From NCBI GenBank assembly GCA_001510575.1, contig LNGK01000005.1:124001-188000 (forward strand): 64,000 bases of DNA. The letters run 5' to 3'. The number at the start of each line of letters is the position of its first letter. Within the stretch, counting starts at the first letter, position 1. Source of the stretch: Knoxdaviesia capensis (lineage: Eukaryota; Ascomycota; Sordariomycetes; Microascales; Gondwanamycetaceae). The notes under the pieces are model-generated. The model saw only the letters and a list, made by a program, of their open reading frames with translations. It did no database searches and had not been told where the DNA came from. Positions 10,188-23,161 of the stretch are shown piece by piece. The position numbers were made by a program, and so were the translations under genes.

Positions 10188-12957
10188 GAGCCGGCAGAGG
10201 AACTAGGCCCGTGACGTTCTTTGCTGGTGATCTACAGGGCTTGCCCGTGCACCAACAGGCCAACCCGCCGGTATCAAAGTCCAGAGAAAAAAAAAGAACG
10301 CAGAAAAATGCATCACTTACCTATACGGTCTCCGTCAAGACTCACAACAAAGACGAGGCCGGCTTGAAGCTGTGGAGATGCGGGACTCTGATCAAGCCCG
10401 GCCTAGTCGTGGCTTGTGGAATAAGCCGGTCCAAGTCATGCCTGGCACTTGTCTCGAGTGTTGAGGTACCCTACTCTAAACTCTCAACCTATCTTTTGCC
10501 TTCTCCTATGCGATGCCATCATCATGCTTCTACAGCAACCCTACGTGAGACAATCTCTCGGTCCCTATCTTCCCAATAGACAGCAATGCAATCAGTGTCC
10601 CGACATCCGCTGCCACACCCTCTCCGCTTAAACCACACACACCCTAGCTGCCACGGCAAACACCCAAACACGAGAGACGAAGAGAAGACGAGACGATCCA
10701 CATGTTGAGCGTGAATCTCAGAAAGGAAATCGGAGACGGGGGATGTGTACACAAAGCTTCCTTTTTCTGTGCACCGCTCTCTTCTTCAGCCCATTCAGAA
10801 ACCGGAAACGAACGAAGACCTTTAACGGGGGGAGGAAGATTAAAACCCAGAGAGACATGAAACAGGCGTGGGGACTTTTATTACGTTGGGTGAGACAAAA
10901 GCTGTGTTGTGGCCCACGGGGCGTTTTTCTTTTCTGTTCTTTTTGTCCTTCGTGTGATACGTCGAGACGAGGAGTGTGCCTCATCGTGTTTCTTCTGATC
11001 GTGCTTTCGGGGCTGCTTTGCTTTTTCTTCAGTATTACTCTCTTCATTATCACGATAACCATGATTGTATGATTTTCTCTGGGGCTAGGCCTGGTTCTGC
11101 TGCTTTTGCCACTGTGTGCGTGTGTGTGCTTCCGGCATCTCTCCTCAGACTTTCCCCGTGCTCCCCTGTTTTATACATCTCTTCAGCATGCATGTGTAAG
11201 ATTTGAGCTTTATATCCCGGAATTGACATCATACGGCTTTAAGCGGCATTACAGTTGTCGTGCCGTTGCTCATCTGATTATTTGTATTTCTTCACACTCT
11301 GAATCCAGACTACTATTGTCCCTGTCTCTCTCTTCTAAAGCCCCCGTCCAGCCTTGCTCTTGATAATCTGACTTTGCCTCCTGCTCCGACTAGAGTTTCT
11401 CGCTTGCACGGCTTGGTCGTACCCATTCAGACTTCTACCAAGTTCTCCGCCCGCCTCCCCAATAGCCGATCTCTCTCGGCGGATCTTCGCTGTCTTTGCA
11501 GCATCGGCGATGGCCGGCCGGGTCGGTGGCGGCTCGGCTTCACCCGGACGGAAGCCGCTCGGTGCTACTAGCCAGTGCCACTGTCAGGCGTTTGGCGATC
11601 TCTGGAGAAAGCTTGAGTGGAAAGGGCCTGTCTCTACCGAATGTGCCAACGCGACTTGCTCATTAGGTGAGTGTGTCTTCTCTGACCCTGGATCGACTAT
11701 GTCCGGTTCTCCGCTTCATCCAATGCTTTTGGTCCCGTTTGTGTTTGGATTACACGGCGTCATCTAGTTGACGCCGACAGAAAGCCTGGGCGCGGCCACG
11801 GAAGCTACCATTTTTGTTTGCTTTCAGTCGCTACCTCTCTCCCTCCCAGTCGCATACGGGATGTCCTGTGTTCTTGTGCTGCAGGATCTTAAGAAGCTAT
11901 GAATCAAACTGGCAATGCCCCGATCCTGCAGCTATACCCTTTGCCACCCCGCCAGAGCATGTGCTTGTGCCGACCGTTGATGGGCTCCCTCAAACAGAGG
12001 GTTGGCGACTTTTGTTTTCCCTGCTGCTTCAGAGACGCGCACTACAGGCCGGGTCATAAGAAGAAAACCCGGTTTCTGCGAGCGCACTCTTTGTACACCC
12101 CGATTTCTGATCATTTGGAGCATCCAGCACCAGCCGCTAGCCCAGATCTGGCCCGGGCAGGTGAAACGGCTGTCTCCAACGAGCGTGTGAGATGAGATCA
12201 GCAGCGTGCAGCCGATCGCATCACTTTGTCTCACTTCCACCGCCGTGCACTGTGGAGATGGTGTCCGGGCCTTCCTCTCTCTGTACGGGATTTCTGGCGT
12301 CTGTGCTGGATACACCAGCGAAGCCGAGACATGCGTGTTCTCATCTTGCCTCCTTTGTACGACAGTGGGGGGAGAAGAGGGAAAAGTACGTCAAGAACGA
12401 GACACACCCTCTCACCGCCTGGGCTTTCTCTCCAGCCTATGGCCATCACACACACACACAGGCCGGCCCTTTGCACGCACACGTTGGGATACAGCTGCAG
12501 CGGCGATAGATACGGGGTCAAGTCGCCGGCAGCTGTCACGCGCAGATGAAAACCCCTCTTGCAGGTATGGAAAGGCAAATGCGGGGAGATGGGGGAATGG
12601 GAAAAGAGGGGAAGATGGAGCCTGGGGGGGCAGACGGGCACTGACAGAACAGCCAAGAAGAAACATTCGGTACTCGGTGAATCTGGGGGGAGGGCGGCGA
12701 AAGCATCACGGCGAGCAGAGGCAGGGATCGAGAGAGACAGAGAAGACAAAGTTGTGTGGGGCCCATCCCCCCTCCCCTCCGCTCTCCTCTCGTCCCCGGC
12801 CCACGCCACCGCCGCGAGACTTTCCCAAAAGCTCACCGCATTCGGGGCTTCCTGAGCTATCTTCAGCACATGCGTGTGCCACCAACCACCAGGGTTTCGT
12901 GCATTTTCCAGAAAGGCAAGACGAACCGATGGCCAGACCAACGCTGGGGAACACGAC

Positions 12958-12958
12958 G

Positions 12959-12989
<31 letters not shown>
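12958..12989 (+). repeat. (TTG)n microsatellite
   Basis: About ten uninterrupted TTG units. They produce poly-Val, poly-Cys and poly-Gln in overlapping spurious frames. Confidence 0.9.
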
Positions 12990-12990
<1 letters not shown>

Positions 12991-13618
12991 GCTTGCAGAT
13001 TTTGGTTCTTGTGGCTTCCTGCGGACAGGCGAGACAGGCAGTGATGTGTGTTCCCTGGGGGGTGTGTGTGTACCAGACTCAGCGGTCACGTCGATGTACC
13101 TTCCAGGAGGAGTTGAAGCTGGCAGAGAGACGGGTGAGGCGGCAAGGAAGACATTCATCCGGGGGTGAGCGGTGTAGGGTGCTGAGATGATGCAGCAAGG
13201 AGACTGGGACCCAGCCCACTCACACTTACACATGCGTGTTATGGGTCGTGGTAGTGTGATTGCGGGTGTCTCTCTCTCACGGCTAGGCCGACAGAGCATG
13301 CCGCGTGTCCGGGCACCCTCAAGCTACTCTGGATGTGCCGCAGGCTTCAACCCAGCGGCCACGAGAATGGGCAAGATGGAATAGAAGCTGGGCACAACAA
13401 GCCAGTAAGATTAAGGCGGGGAGGGAACAACGACAGCGCGGATGGGGTCCACATCGCTCGTTTCGATGTTTCTTCGTCTTGCAGGATTCCCTGTTATGCA
13501 CAAGCAGATATGCTGTGCACTGGGGCTCTTGGAACCAAGTCAACCATATTCTCCAGCCTCCATAACGACCAGAGAGACCAAAATAGCTCTCCCTCTCTTT
13601 CTCCGCCTTCGGGGTTTC

Positions 13619-13639
13619 CACACACACACACACACACAC
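13619..13639 (+). repeat. (CA)n microsatellite
   Basis: About ten CA units in the gene desert. Confidence 0.9.
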
Positions 13640-15458
13640 CGTTTGTGCAGCGAAGCTAAGCTCCCTAGCCGGTTGAATACATACAGGCATACGTTCATGC
13701 AGGACATTCCTGCTTCAGGAACAGTGGCTCTGGGTGGGAACTCCCTGGCCCAGGTCTTCCGTGGTAAGTGGGTGTGACAACGACGGGGAGGGGCCCAGTT
13801 GGCTTATCTGGAGTCTGAGAAGACCAGGGATAAGCATGCAAATGCCCCGATCTGTGAAGTTTCTCTAGCAGTGCTAGTATGAAGTTGCACCAGGCGGGGG
13901 AGGGGAGGGGCAGATTCGACCACTATAGGAGAAAAGAGAAATGGGCCAATATGGGATGTGAAGGGAGAGAGGCAAAGGACCAAGATTAAGTGGAAGATAA
14001 AGATCAGGGTTGACTGGGGCCATCTACGGTAGGAATGATACGAGGAGAGGCATATATGGCTCTGGTTTAGTGTGATATCAAAGCATGGCGAGTGGCTCTG
14101 ATAGCACAGGTAGTGCTCTAAGTTCCGTCCTGATCCTGGTACCACGGCTTCTTCTCTGCATGTATTTTTACAAACGAGTCAGTTAATAATACGGCATCTT
14201 AAGTGCTGACGTCTCACAGTCAGTTATATGGAGGGCATGTGAGTGCGTGAATTGTCTGCACTCACTCAAGTATGTCCAAGAAGCAAAAGTAACCACGGCA
14301 GTCATAGGTTATAATGAGCTTTGGGCCTCGGCCATATCACCGGGTATCCCTCTGACAGATAGGTTACCCCTGCCAAGAAGTATCTTGAGCTATATGGTCT
14401 GTATAGGTGCACACGTACGGGCACGATACACACACTCTAGCGAGTAAAGATAACCCTGAGAATTGGCCCGAGAACGAGGGCTTCTCCCGACGGTCTGAGT
14501 ACAGTAGAGTCCCCTAGAACTAGTCAAGAAATTCGGGCAGGGGGTTGTTTATTTTAATTCCTAAAAAAGGGGCCTGTCGGTCTTCCGGAGAACGGGAGCA
14601 AGTTCCGAGAAGCCTTGCCGGAGAAAGGGCTGGAGGTGTAGACACGGCTGAGCGCTCCTCTTGACGACTGAGAACAGGACACCAGCTCTGGAATGAGGAG
14701 GAAACCTAACACACAGACAGACATAACAGAGCTGGATGGCAGATAAAAAAAACACAAAAACAGGCCGTATTATTACACAGAACCATGGTCAAGAGAGGAG
14801 ACGGCGACACGCTTGGCTGGGGGCCCGTCAGGAAAAAGGATCTTACAGTGGCGCGGCCCCTCTCACGACAGGGAACGGCAAGACGAGGGAAGATAGAAGG
14901 CGTTTCAAGTTTCTAAATAACGTTGAAAGGAAAACACTTGCATGCGGGTCCCGCTATGTGCCAGGGAACAGATACCAGGGCAGGGGAGGGGATTGTTGAT
15001 ATCATTAGATTGGGTAAGAGAGAACGCAGATTCAACAGAGATACATGAAGGACCAGAGATAGGATAGGACGTGAGTGGAGCCAGGTGAGACGAGGTGAAA
15101 TAGGAGGCATCTCAAGTCTGGGTCCATGGCTAGGCGAGACGCGAGAGGAGAGACTGGAGATGCAATGCGTGAGTGACTCCAGAGATATCAAGCATCATCA
15201 GCATGATACACAACGCAAGTGAGGAGAAAGATAGCAAAAACAACGTCCAATGCGGCTTAACAAGCCAGGCAACAAAAGCTCTGTGGCCTGGTTGACATGC
15301 ACATTCAACCAGCATCACCCCTGGCATTTATCCGAAAGGGAGGCATAGGATAAACATCATGGATTGCGTTGGTGTTGTGTGTGGGCTTTAACCTGATTTG
15401 GCCATTTGTTCGCTTGCGATCGCCCGCACCGAGAGATAAGGTTTAGACCCTATATTCC

Positions 15459-15467
15459 AACCCTAAC
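15459..15467 (-). repeat. Telomere-like box
   Basis: AACCCTAAC, a single telobox-type motif in the gene desert. Confidence 0.4.
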
Positions 15468-18424
15468 TGTGGTTGTCGTGTAGATCTGGGCATCTCCAGG
15501 ACTCACAGCTTCCAGAATCTACAGTACCTCCGAGAGTCGATTGTGGTGATGGCCCCCAAGAAAGAAAACGGCCCGTTTGCCCCCTTTGCGTCTTCCGTGG
15601 CGAAAGTGGTAGCCTTCGTCGTGCATTCAACCGCACGAACCGGATCTCGACCGGAGACGACGCAACCACCGCGCCTCTCTCTGCCCACGAGAAAAGAAGC
15701 AAAACGTGGTGTGCCGGTCTGCGTAGAGTATGGATATATCTCCGTGGCGGGCTTTTTGCTTTCACCAAGAAGACAAGGGCAGGGAGGGGCAAGAATCAGG
15801 GTCTTACCCCCCTCGTTTCTGTTGTGCGGACCCAGGACCACCAGGACTTCGCTTCTTGTCTGGACGGCTGAGGCTTAGCGACGGTCACCTACGGATACAG
15901 GAACCTCAGCGTCCCGGGTCGGAGAGGGTGTGGTGATATACGGTGGCCAGGGTGCTGCGTTGCGTGCAATATAGACTATATGATGTCCGCCATCCAGATC
16001 GGAAGGCGATTCGCCAATGCGAGCACCAATAGACACAAGCTCAGAGTCCAACCACCCCTCTAGTGGAGCTTGGAAACCATGGAACCCGAGCACAGGAAGT
16101 ACACCTACTCGCACAGGTATTTGGCTTTCCCTCTGGCCGTCCTGTCTTGCTCGTCTCAACATGAGACGGGAGATCAGCCGGCGCACGTGTTGCCGAGTCG
16201 GAGTGCCGTTTTTCTTTTTCTTCTTTTGTGTGTGTCAATGGAATGTTCGGACCTGGGGCTGGGCCTCTGAGCATATCTCAGACTAACCGCGAAATATGGC
16301 GGAACTGGAGTTTTTGGGAAGGGAAGATCGAGGATAAGCATTGAACCACGAATAGCACTACACCAGAGCACGTCGGGATGATACGGGTGTTCTTTTTTTC
16401 ATTCCGGTAAAGACAAACTGCCGGTTCGTCGAGACATCGCCGGCAGAGATCGACATCGTATGGATGTACTAACTGCAAGACCAAAAGTCCACGTTCTTCG
16501 GAGCGCTTGCCTAAGCCATTGGAGACGAGCGGTATCGGCGGGCGGGTGTGTGTATCTGAGTTGGGGGCCGGACCCGCGATTCCACGATGGCGAAAGGCAA
16601 AGCCTTGGAAATGTTGAATTAAAAATGGTTGGACGAGAAGATGTTTCTTTCAGCTTCTGTTGCCTGCAAATAGGTGAAACAACCAAAATCCACAGACCCG
16701 GAACATCACGAATCTGGCCGGCCCGTTTTCAGACGTCCTCAAATCTCGGGGCAATTTCAGAAGTTTTCCTCGTATCTTCCTTGGTCGGCCTCTCTTATCT
16801 TTTCCTTCTTGCGTCTCACACACACACACTCAAGTCTCCAGAAATCTAGGCCCGGCCTGTCAGACGCAAGAACAAACACACATAAAAAACGGCTCAAAGA
16901 GCCTCCTCACTAACCCACCGTGCCTCGGGAAAAATTTCCGTTTGTCCCCCCGGCGCCGTCGGCCCGGTTGCGCGGTGTCAAGAGCCTGCTCTTTTCAGCC
17001 CCGAAGTCAAGCCTTGATCAGCCCGAACAGGAGCTGATGCCTTCTTCCTTGCTGTCTTTATGTACTGTACGTATGTCCTCATCGTGAAAGCCACTCCAGC
17101 CAGGATAGAGAACGCCCCTCTCCGAGGCACGTAACAAAAGCCCCGATCTCCGTCGCTGGTCGGAGGAGCCAAACAACGACGAAAAGCATGGAAAACCCAC
17201 AAAGCACGTCAATTTCCAGGGGGTCAAACGGGACTGGTGGAGACGATAAAAGAGCCCAACAATCAAGAAATAATAGTCCCGAATGGCCACGCGGAAGGAG
17301 AAAATCCAGGGTGACATTGCTCGCCACAATCGGAGATGAAGGCCGGCGAAGAAGCGCCGCCAACCCAGATATGTCGCATTGTTGGTGGCTTTATTTCTTT
17401 CCTCTTGTTCGTTGGTCCGCTTATCGGCGGCCATGGAACTGGATATATCAGAAAAAATTCTGCAGCGGTGTGAGGATTCATTGCACACTTGGAGATCGTC
17501 GACATAAGGTATCTGGGCCAGAAGAATTTCGCCGTTGTGCTCTATCATGCTAGGTTCCAGACCGCGCCATTACCACCAAAATCCTGCCGTATCGGCTGGC
17601 GGTTGGCATTGCTGTTGAACGTCCCGATGCTACATATCCTGCGTGCATGTCCGTAGTCACACCGCCATGTGACGAGATATGCTTTCTGCCGTGTCTTACC
17701 ATCTCTAGCTGTCCATCTCTCTCTGGTTTGTCTCCCTCCTGGACCACATATGTTGTCGGCGTGTATATATATATGTATATATAACGAGTGTATCTAAGTA
17801 AGTCGGTACTGTATGTGTGTACGTAGGCGAGCACGTATATGTACCTCCAAGCACAAAATCATGGCATGTTATATATGCAAGTTGCATGTAGTCAGGAACG
17901 GCATCAGGAGCCGTCAACCTGGGCTCAAGATCAGTATGCTGTTGGACAGCCAATCTAGAAGGTTCGTGGGCGTGGACTAAATGAGGGGTATGTGTCTGTA
18001 ACTTCTATGAGAGAGTGTTGCTTGGGCTTTCTTCCTCTTTTCTCATCTGCTGATACATTCGAATCTTCATCAAACTTTCTCTAGTTCAGGAACCGCATGC
18101 TGTCTCGTCTTTTCTTTCGTCTATTTCAGTGCCAATCTCGGTTTCCAGTCTTACCCGAGTTTGGGGTGATTTTCCAGGTCGCCACATGTAATATTGTCTG
18201 TAGACATTGGTAGACATTAGGAGGCAACTGGTAGCCATCACAGCCGATCTTTCGATATATGATTCCTTAGATTCCTTCACATGGACAGACGAAGGATTAA
18301 TCGCCGGCTGATCGCGCTATACCAGACGGCTCAAATACTGCCCATGATCAGCTTACAAACAAATCTTCCTGTTGAGGACTTCCCAACACATTAGCCACTC
18401 TATATGAACTTCGATGTCCCTATC

Positions 18425-18780
18425 ATGGCTTCGACTAATAATTTATCAATTCGCCCTACCCGACCCATAGCCGAAGATGTTAACCGAATTTTGCAACACC
18501 TCTCTCTTCCGACGAACGGAGGTCTCCATGCTCGCCTTGAGAGACTTCGGAGGCCGTCATTTATTGTATGTAGGTGTTACATGAGTCATATGCCCTTCTA
18601 CCTGCATTTCCTATCCCCCGCCAAAGCAGCCTCGACCTGGTCAAAGAGTATACGAGTATATACAGTACACTCCTACAACAGGGTTCCAATCCTACCCAGA
18701 TATCACCAGCTGCACAACGTATGTTTATCCTTCGGGACATGTCTTCCCAGAGTCGCAGGCTGCTTGGGGGCTATGATTAG
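18425..18780 (+). pseudogene. Candidate small gene or gene relic, unknown function
   Basis: This is the only protein-like stretch I see in the desert; I do not recognise it. The frame from 18425 begins MASTNNLSIRPTRPIAED and runs through a balanced, helix-compatible sequence to ...RLRRPSFI at 18565. A strong donor GTATGT follows. Using the acceptor CCTACCCAG ending at 18699, with a CTACAAC branch-like site upstream, phase is kept; exon 2 reads ISPAAQRMFILRDM...LLGGYD and stops at 18778-18780, giving 73 aa. The odd point is that the putative intron is itself open in the exon 2 frame and looks protein-like (SYALLPAFPIPRQ, LDLVKEYTSIYSTLLQQG). Removing just the 8 nt GTATGTAG would instead join exon 1 directly to this stretch, so a frameshifted relic is equally possible. 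Confidence 0.35.
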
Positions 18781-19696
18781 ATTGCTCGTTTGTCTTGGCT
18801 AAACTGATAGCGGATAGAGATGTGGTTTGCCGTCGTTTGTATGTACTGTAGGCAAGCAAGTAAGTCTCCGCGACCACTTCGGTACCTCCTACACCCCACT
18901 CCGTGAGATTCTGACACCAACACACCGAATCATGGAGTTCCACGTCCATCCGTACCACCCAGCACGGCCTGACCCAAGTTGCCTGTGTGAAGGGATAACC
19001 CGGGTCGTGATAGGTCTGTCTAGCCCAAGCCCAACTATCCAGGTCGTTCTAGTGCTGGTGACTGCAGGTAAGAGAAATTATCGAGCATCACCGAAGCCGA
19101 TCAGGCACCTAAAGCGGACAAGCTCTGGTGATCCGTGCATGTTTTTCCCTCCTGGTGACGAGAAGTGTGCATTACTCTGTAAAAAAGAACTCACTTTGTT
19201 TCGAGAGACCGCTTGTGAGAATTGTGCAGCGGCGATTGCCCAGCGGTGAAGATTGGCAGTAGAACAGCCCAGGTCCCAATGCACTAGCCGAGTCATTCCC
19301 AACCTGGAGAAGCCGTCGATATCGTGTGTTCAGGTGGAATCTCACCAGCTCGCAAATGGCCTCTCGAGAAAATGAAAACTCATCACAGTCGCAATCGTGC
19401 CAATCGCACACACATCCCAATCACCCGCCCGATAATCATTTCCACAATCCGCCTAGCTAGGGGCAGCCCGGCTACACACCACCTCTGGAGGAGGAGACAC
19501 ACACGGGAGACGACCTCCAAGGCGGGGTACATGAAATCCTGCAGAAGAAAGGAAAAATGCTCTGGTTAGAAAGGCACAGCTAACTTCCCTGTGGTATCTT
19601 GGTGTGTCACACACCCCGATAAAATTGCACACGGGACACGACACGGGGAGACATGGGGCAGAGGACCTCGCAGCGTGCGAATGGCGAGCGAAGCTG

Positions 19697-19715
19697 AAAA
19701 AAAAAAAAAAAAAAA
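19697..19715 (+). repeat. Poly(A) tract
   Basis: About 19 consecutive A residues. No retroposed gene lies directly upstream. Confidence 0.8.
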
Positions 19716-21774
19716 CCCCTGAAATAAAACCCGTCCTGAGAGAATAAAAATCAAATCCCTGGGCGGCGATGCTATCAGTCTTCCGTCATTGTGTTCCCTC
19801 CACTTCTGCTGGGTTCCCTTTTCCCACGCACACAATGTGAGTCCTTTTTACGACAACGTGATGAACGGCCATGGGGACGGTGGAACGGGTGCCGTGCACA
19901 GACAAAGCCGCGATGCCTCAGCTTCTCTCGGTGTTCGTGGCGATCCGTTCCAGAATGTCCAGAACCCATCACCCTGATTTTCATTCCCTCAAAGTGGTCG
20001 GTCCTCCGATCCTTATCAAGTGGGTTGAACTATCCCGCCGGAGTACACCGGGCTTGGCCGATCGCTGCTTGCCGTTTATGCTCCAGGACTACAGGGTCAG
20101 AGTATTTCTTCTCGTAATATCTTAACAACCGCACATGATGGTATCTCTCGATCTAGCAGGGGAAGTCCAACTATCCGGGGAAAGATTGCCGCAGCGTCCA
20201 CACTCTCGAGCCCTATTCAGGCCGCCTGAACCACATATAACACCCATCCCCACCATATCATGGCTTCTGGTATAACGGTGTCTGCTATAGCCCACGACAA
20301 GGCCCTGAGGGAAACCCCGACTCGGGCAAACCGGGCCTAGGGTGGCTCCGAGAGGAGAAGACTCTCCCTTCGCTCTCCGTGCCCATCGTGGCCGTGGCTT
20401 GGACCATTTGTCACACCTATCGACGATCCGTAGAGCTTGAAACCCGCCGCCGTGAACAAGTGTGTCCAGACGACAGACAACAGTAACGAGGACGGACACA
20501 CTCGCCACTGCGATGGAAACACTTTCACTCTCCTCACTCGCCGGTTCCATGTCCATCGCAAACACTGAATGTTAGTGTTGGGTTTTCTCTCTGCGTTGGG
20601 CTTCGCCGCCGCTGTGAAAAGGACAGCCACCCCGTTTCTTGGTGGTGCCATAAACCCCATAGTCACTTACCGCCCTCTCATTCGCTAGGCCCGTGAGAGG
20701 ACGGCGGGTATATATCACAGACGTCTTAAGAACAAGGACTTCCTTCATCTACCCGGCCGGAATGGATTCCCCGAGTCCCCAACGCCGCTTTTTTTTTCTT
20801 GTTTCTTGTTTCTCTTTTCTTTCCTATAGCGCTCACACTCCTGGACAACGATCAAAGTCATTCAATTTACTAGGGGTGGTTGGAGCAAGAGGCAAAGGCC
20901 ACAACGGCTCCAAGCCGGCAAACGCTCCTCTCCTCCTCCACAGGCCAGGACACGACAGGGCTGGTCTGGCTTTTCCCCAGACGATCCTGTCGGCCGTCAA
21001 AGTCCCCGCAATGCCCCATGAACGATCGCGGAGGGGAGCGAGGGTTCCAGCCTGTTAGGCCCTGTTTGATGGGGTGCTGGTTGTGCGCATTCCGCGCCCT
21101 ACGCCGCACACCCCGTAAGTACATAGAGCCTTGTCTTTCGGGGGGGTTTTTGTCTTCTGGAATATCGCATTCCCCGAAAGATCTGTTCGGCTGTCGATGA
21201 TTCAATTTGGCCGAGAATGAAAGACCGATACCACAACAACACCAGCAACAAAACTCATATATCCTACGAACATACGCTGTATGCATGGCCGGCAGGGCTC
21301 CACTGACCAGGTGTCCTCTCACGCATTGTCCGGGTGTGGTCTAGTCCTCACCCATCAATACAACCTAAAACACGGCTAGCGATGCTAAAGTGTCACTATC
21401 AGCGTGCTTGTCACTGGCATTTGTGCTTGATGACAACCAATGTTTTGTGTGGTCCAGTGCCGCAAGTCCGTCCGCCTCTAACGCTGGCATCTCCTCCTCG
21501 TGACATGTGCGTGTACGATGATGGCTAGAGGCGAGCTTCTAGTATGGATAGGGGTTTAGCTTTGGGGCCTCGATGACGATATCTTGATCGTGCGCCAAGT
21601 GTAAGACCTTCAGCATCTCCAGGAATGCACAGGAATGCAATGTATGTCAGATTTGGATCGTTGCGGTGCACGACCGACCGCTCATCCTGCACGATGCGGC
21701 TTTTCTTTCTCCCTGCGCCGACTAGTCGTCCTCTGCAGTCACGACCTCTGTGCAGAGTGACCAGAGCGGAACAG

Positions 21775-21793
21775 CACACACACACACACACAC
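21775..21793 (+). repeat. (CA)n microsatellite
   Basis: Nine or more CA units. Confidence 0.85.
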
Positions 21794-22693
21794 GCTGCCG
21801 CCCCGGATGCTGCTGGCTGTGGTGTGGCTCATCCTTCATGCAATAGAACATGCACGTTAAGTCTCAGGTGGTGGTGATGTGCCGGTCGGGCTTGCCTGTG
21901 TGTGCCTCTCTGCGGGACGGACGGATAGCCATCTGGCCGCGGATCCGTCCTCGCTGTGGATGTTTTTTCTTTTCTTTTCGTGTTGGTCCCGTGGCTCCCA
22001 TTGATGGATGCATCATTGGGCATGCCGGCCTTACATGGGCAGCCATTCTGATTTCATCTGGGCCCGGCGTGTGTGATCCAGGCTTCGGCGATTAGAAAAT
22101 GGGCCGGGGAGGGCTGCCGTATCGCCAGTTGGGCCACAGAGAAAACGAATCTCTATCGTCTATTTCCCGATGACCAACCACTTCACATGTATATACTGCT
22201 CATCTCCCATCATCAAGTTCCCACGCTGGTGTACCCATCACACTCAACGGCAGGATGGGGAAACCAAATCGCCAAAGTTCAATGCCGTCCAACGTCCTGC
22301 GAAGGAGTTGATTATCTCTGCAAAAACATCTCGCTCACGTCCAGACTGATACACACACATCACATAGACACACAACGAAAGGAAACACGTTGTCATACGC
22401 AAACTTTATAGGAAACAGACTCCTTCGTGGACCCTCCCAACGCACCACACCCTCTTTGTATATCCGTCCCGCGACCCCATAAATTTCCCTTCCATATTAA
22501 ACACCCCCCCGAAATATGTGCTTGCTTCACGACGGCTCTCCCGTCTTTCAAAGCAACTGTTAACTCCAGCGGTGCTGGAGACCTGTAACCCTGCCACCTT
22601 CCCATCCGGCTACACCCAACCGCTTTATTTATTTATCTATCTTGTAAGGTTACGTGCTGTATCCGGCCTCTATCAGGCGTGCTGTATAAGTAC

Positions 22694-22713
22694 TGTGTGT
22701 GTGTGTGTGTGTG
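22694..22713 (+). repeat. (TG)n microsatellite
   Basis: About ten TG units in the gene desert. Confidence 0.85.
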
Positions 22714-23148
22714 ATTTTTCCATGCCTCCCTCCCGACGGTGTTTCTTGTTCCAGTGTTTCGTCTTCTTGTTGGTCCCTCATCCGGCTCGGCTACGGGCTC
22801 CCTCTCGCCTCTTTATTTTTGACGACTGCTATCCGCATCGGCGCAAGATATCCCATGGACTTCGGAGCTCAAGGTTCCCTTGTAGTCACAGAAGTCGTCC
22901 TAGATGATGGCGAAAGAAATAAAGTTGTGGCTTGCGTCTGGCCAAAACATTAGCATGAACTTGATAGTGTCTTCCGATGTAGATTTACCCATGGCCCTTG
23001 GCTTTTTCCCAGAATGTGTGGCGTATTCTAGAATCTGATTGTTGAATTCTCAACTGACGCTTGATACAAGGTATATTATTACTCTCCAGATCGGCAGGAG
23101 ACGTGACTTCGTGGATTCTGTCCTGCTGCTGTTAGCGCGAAATGGACC

Positions 23149-23161
23149 AACCCTAACCCTT
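23149..23161 (-). repeat. Telomere-like box, two units
   Basis: AACCCTAACCCTT, two head-to-tail CCCTAA-type units in the gene desert. Confidence 0.5.

Larger units (their letters stand above)
10188..18424. other. Gene desert, left part
   Basis: About 8.2 kb without a supportable gene. Base composition is ordinary, so it is not a RIP-mutated repeat. Open frames are either short or overlap one another on both strands in low-complexity stretches (for example around 12.2-13.2 kb), and none resembles a family I know. It contains (CA)n runs at 12447-12460 and 13619-13639, a (TTG)n run at 12958-12989 and a telomere-like AACCCTAAC at 15459-15467. Long pyrimidine- or purine-rich tracts recur. A non-coding transcript or a remote promoter is possible but not shown. 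Confidence 0.5.

Noticed and set aside
11510..11676. Cys-containing frame ending at a GTGAGT donor
   Set aside because: No acceptor downstream keeps a plausible frame, and the sequence matches no family I know.
12206..13168. 320-codon open frame in the gene desert
   Set aside because: It runs through a (TTG)n microsatellite giving a poly-Cys run, overlaps equally long frames on both strands in a GC-rich low-complexity stretch, and has no recognisable domain or splice structure.
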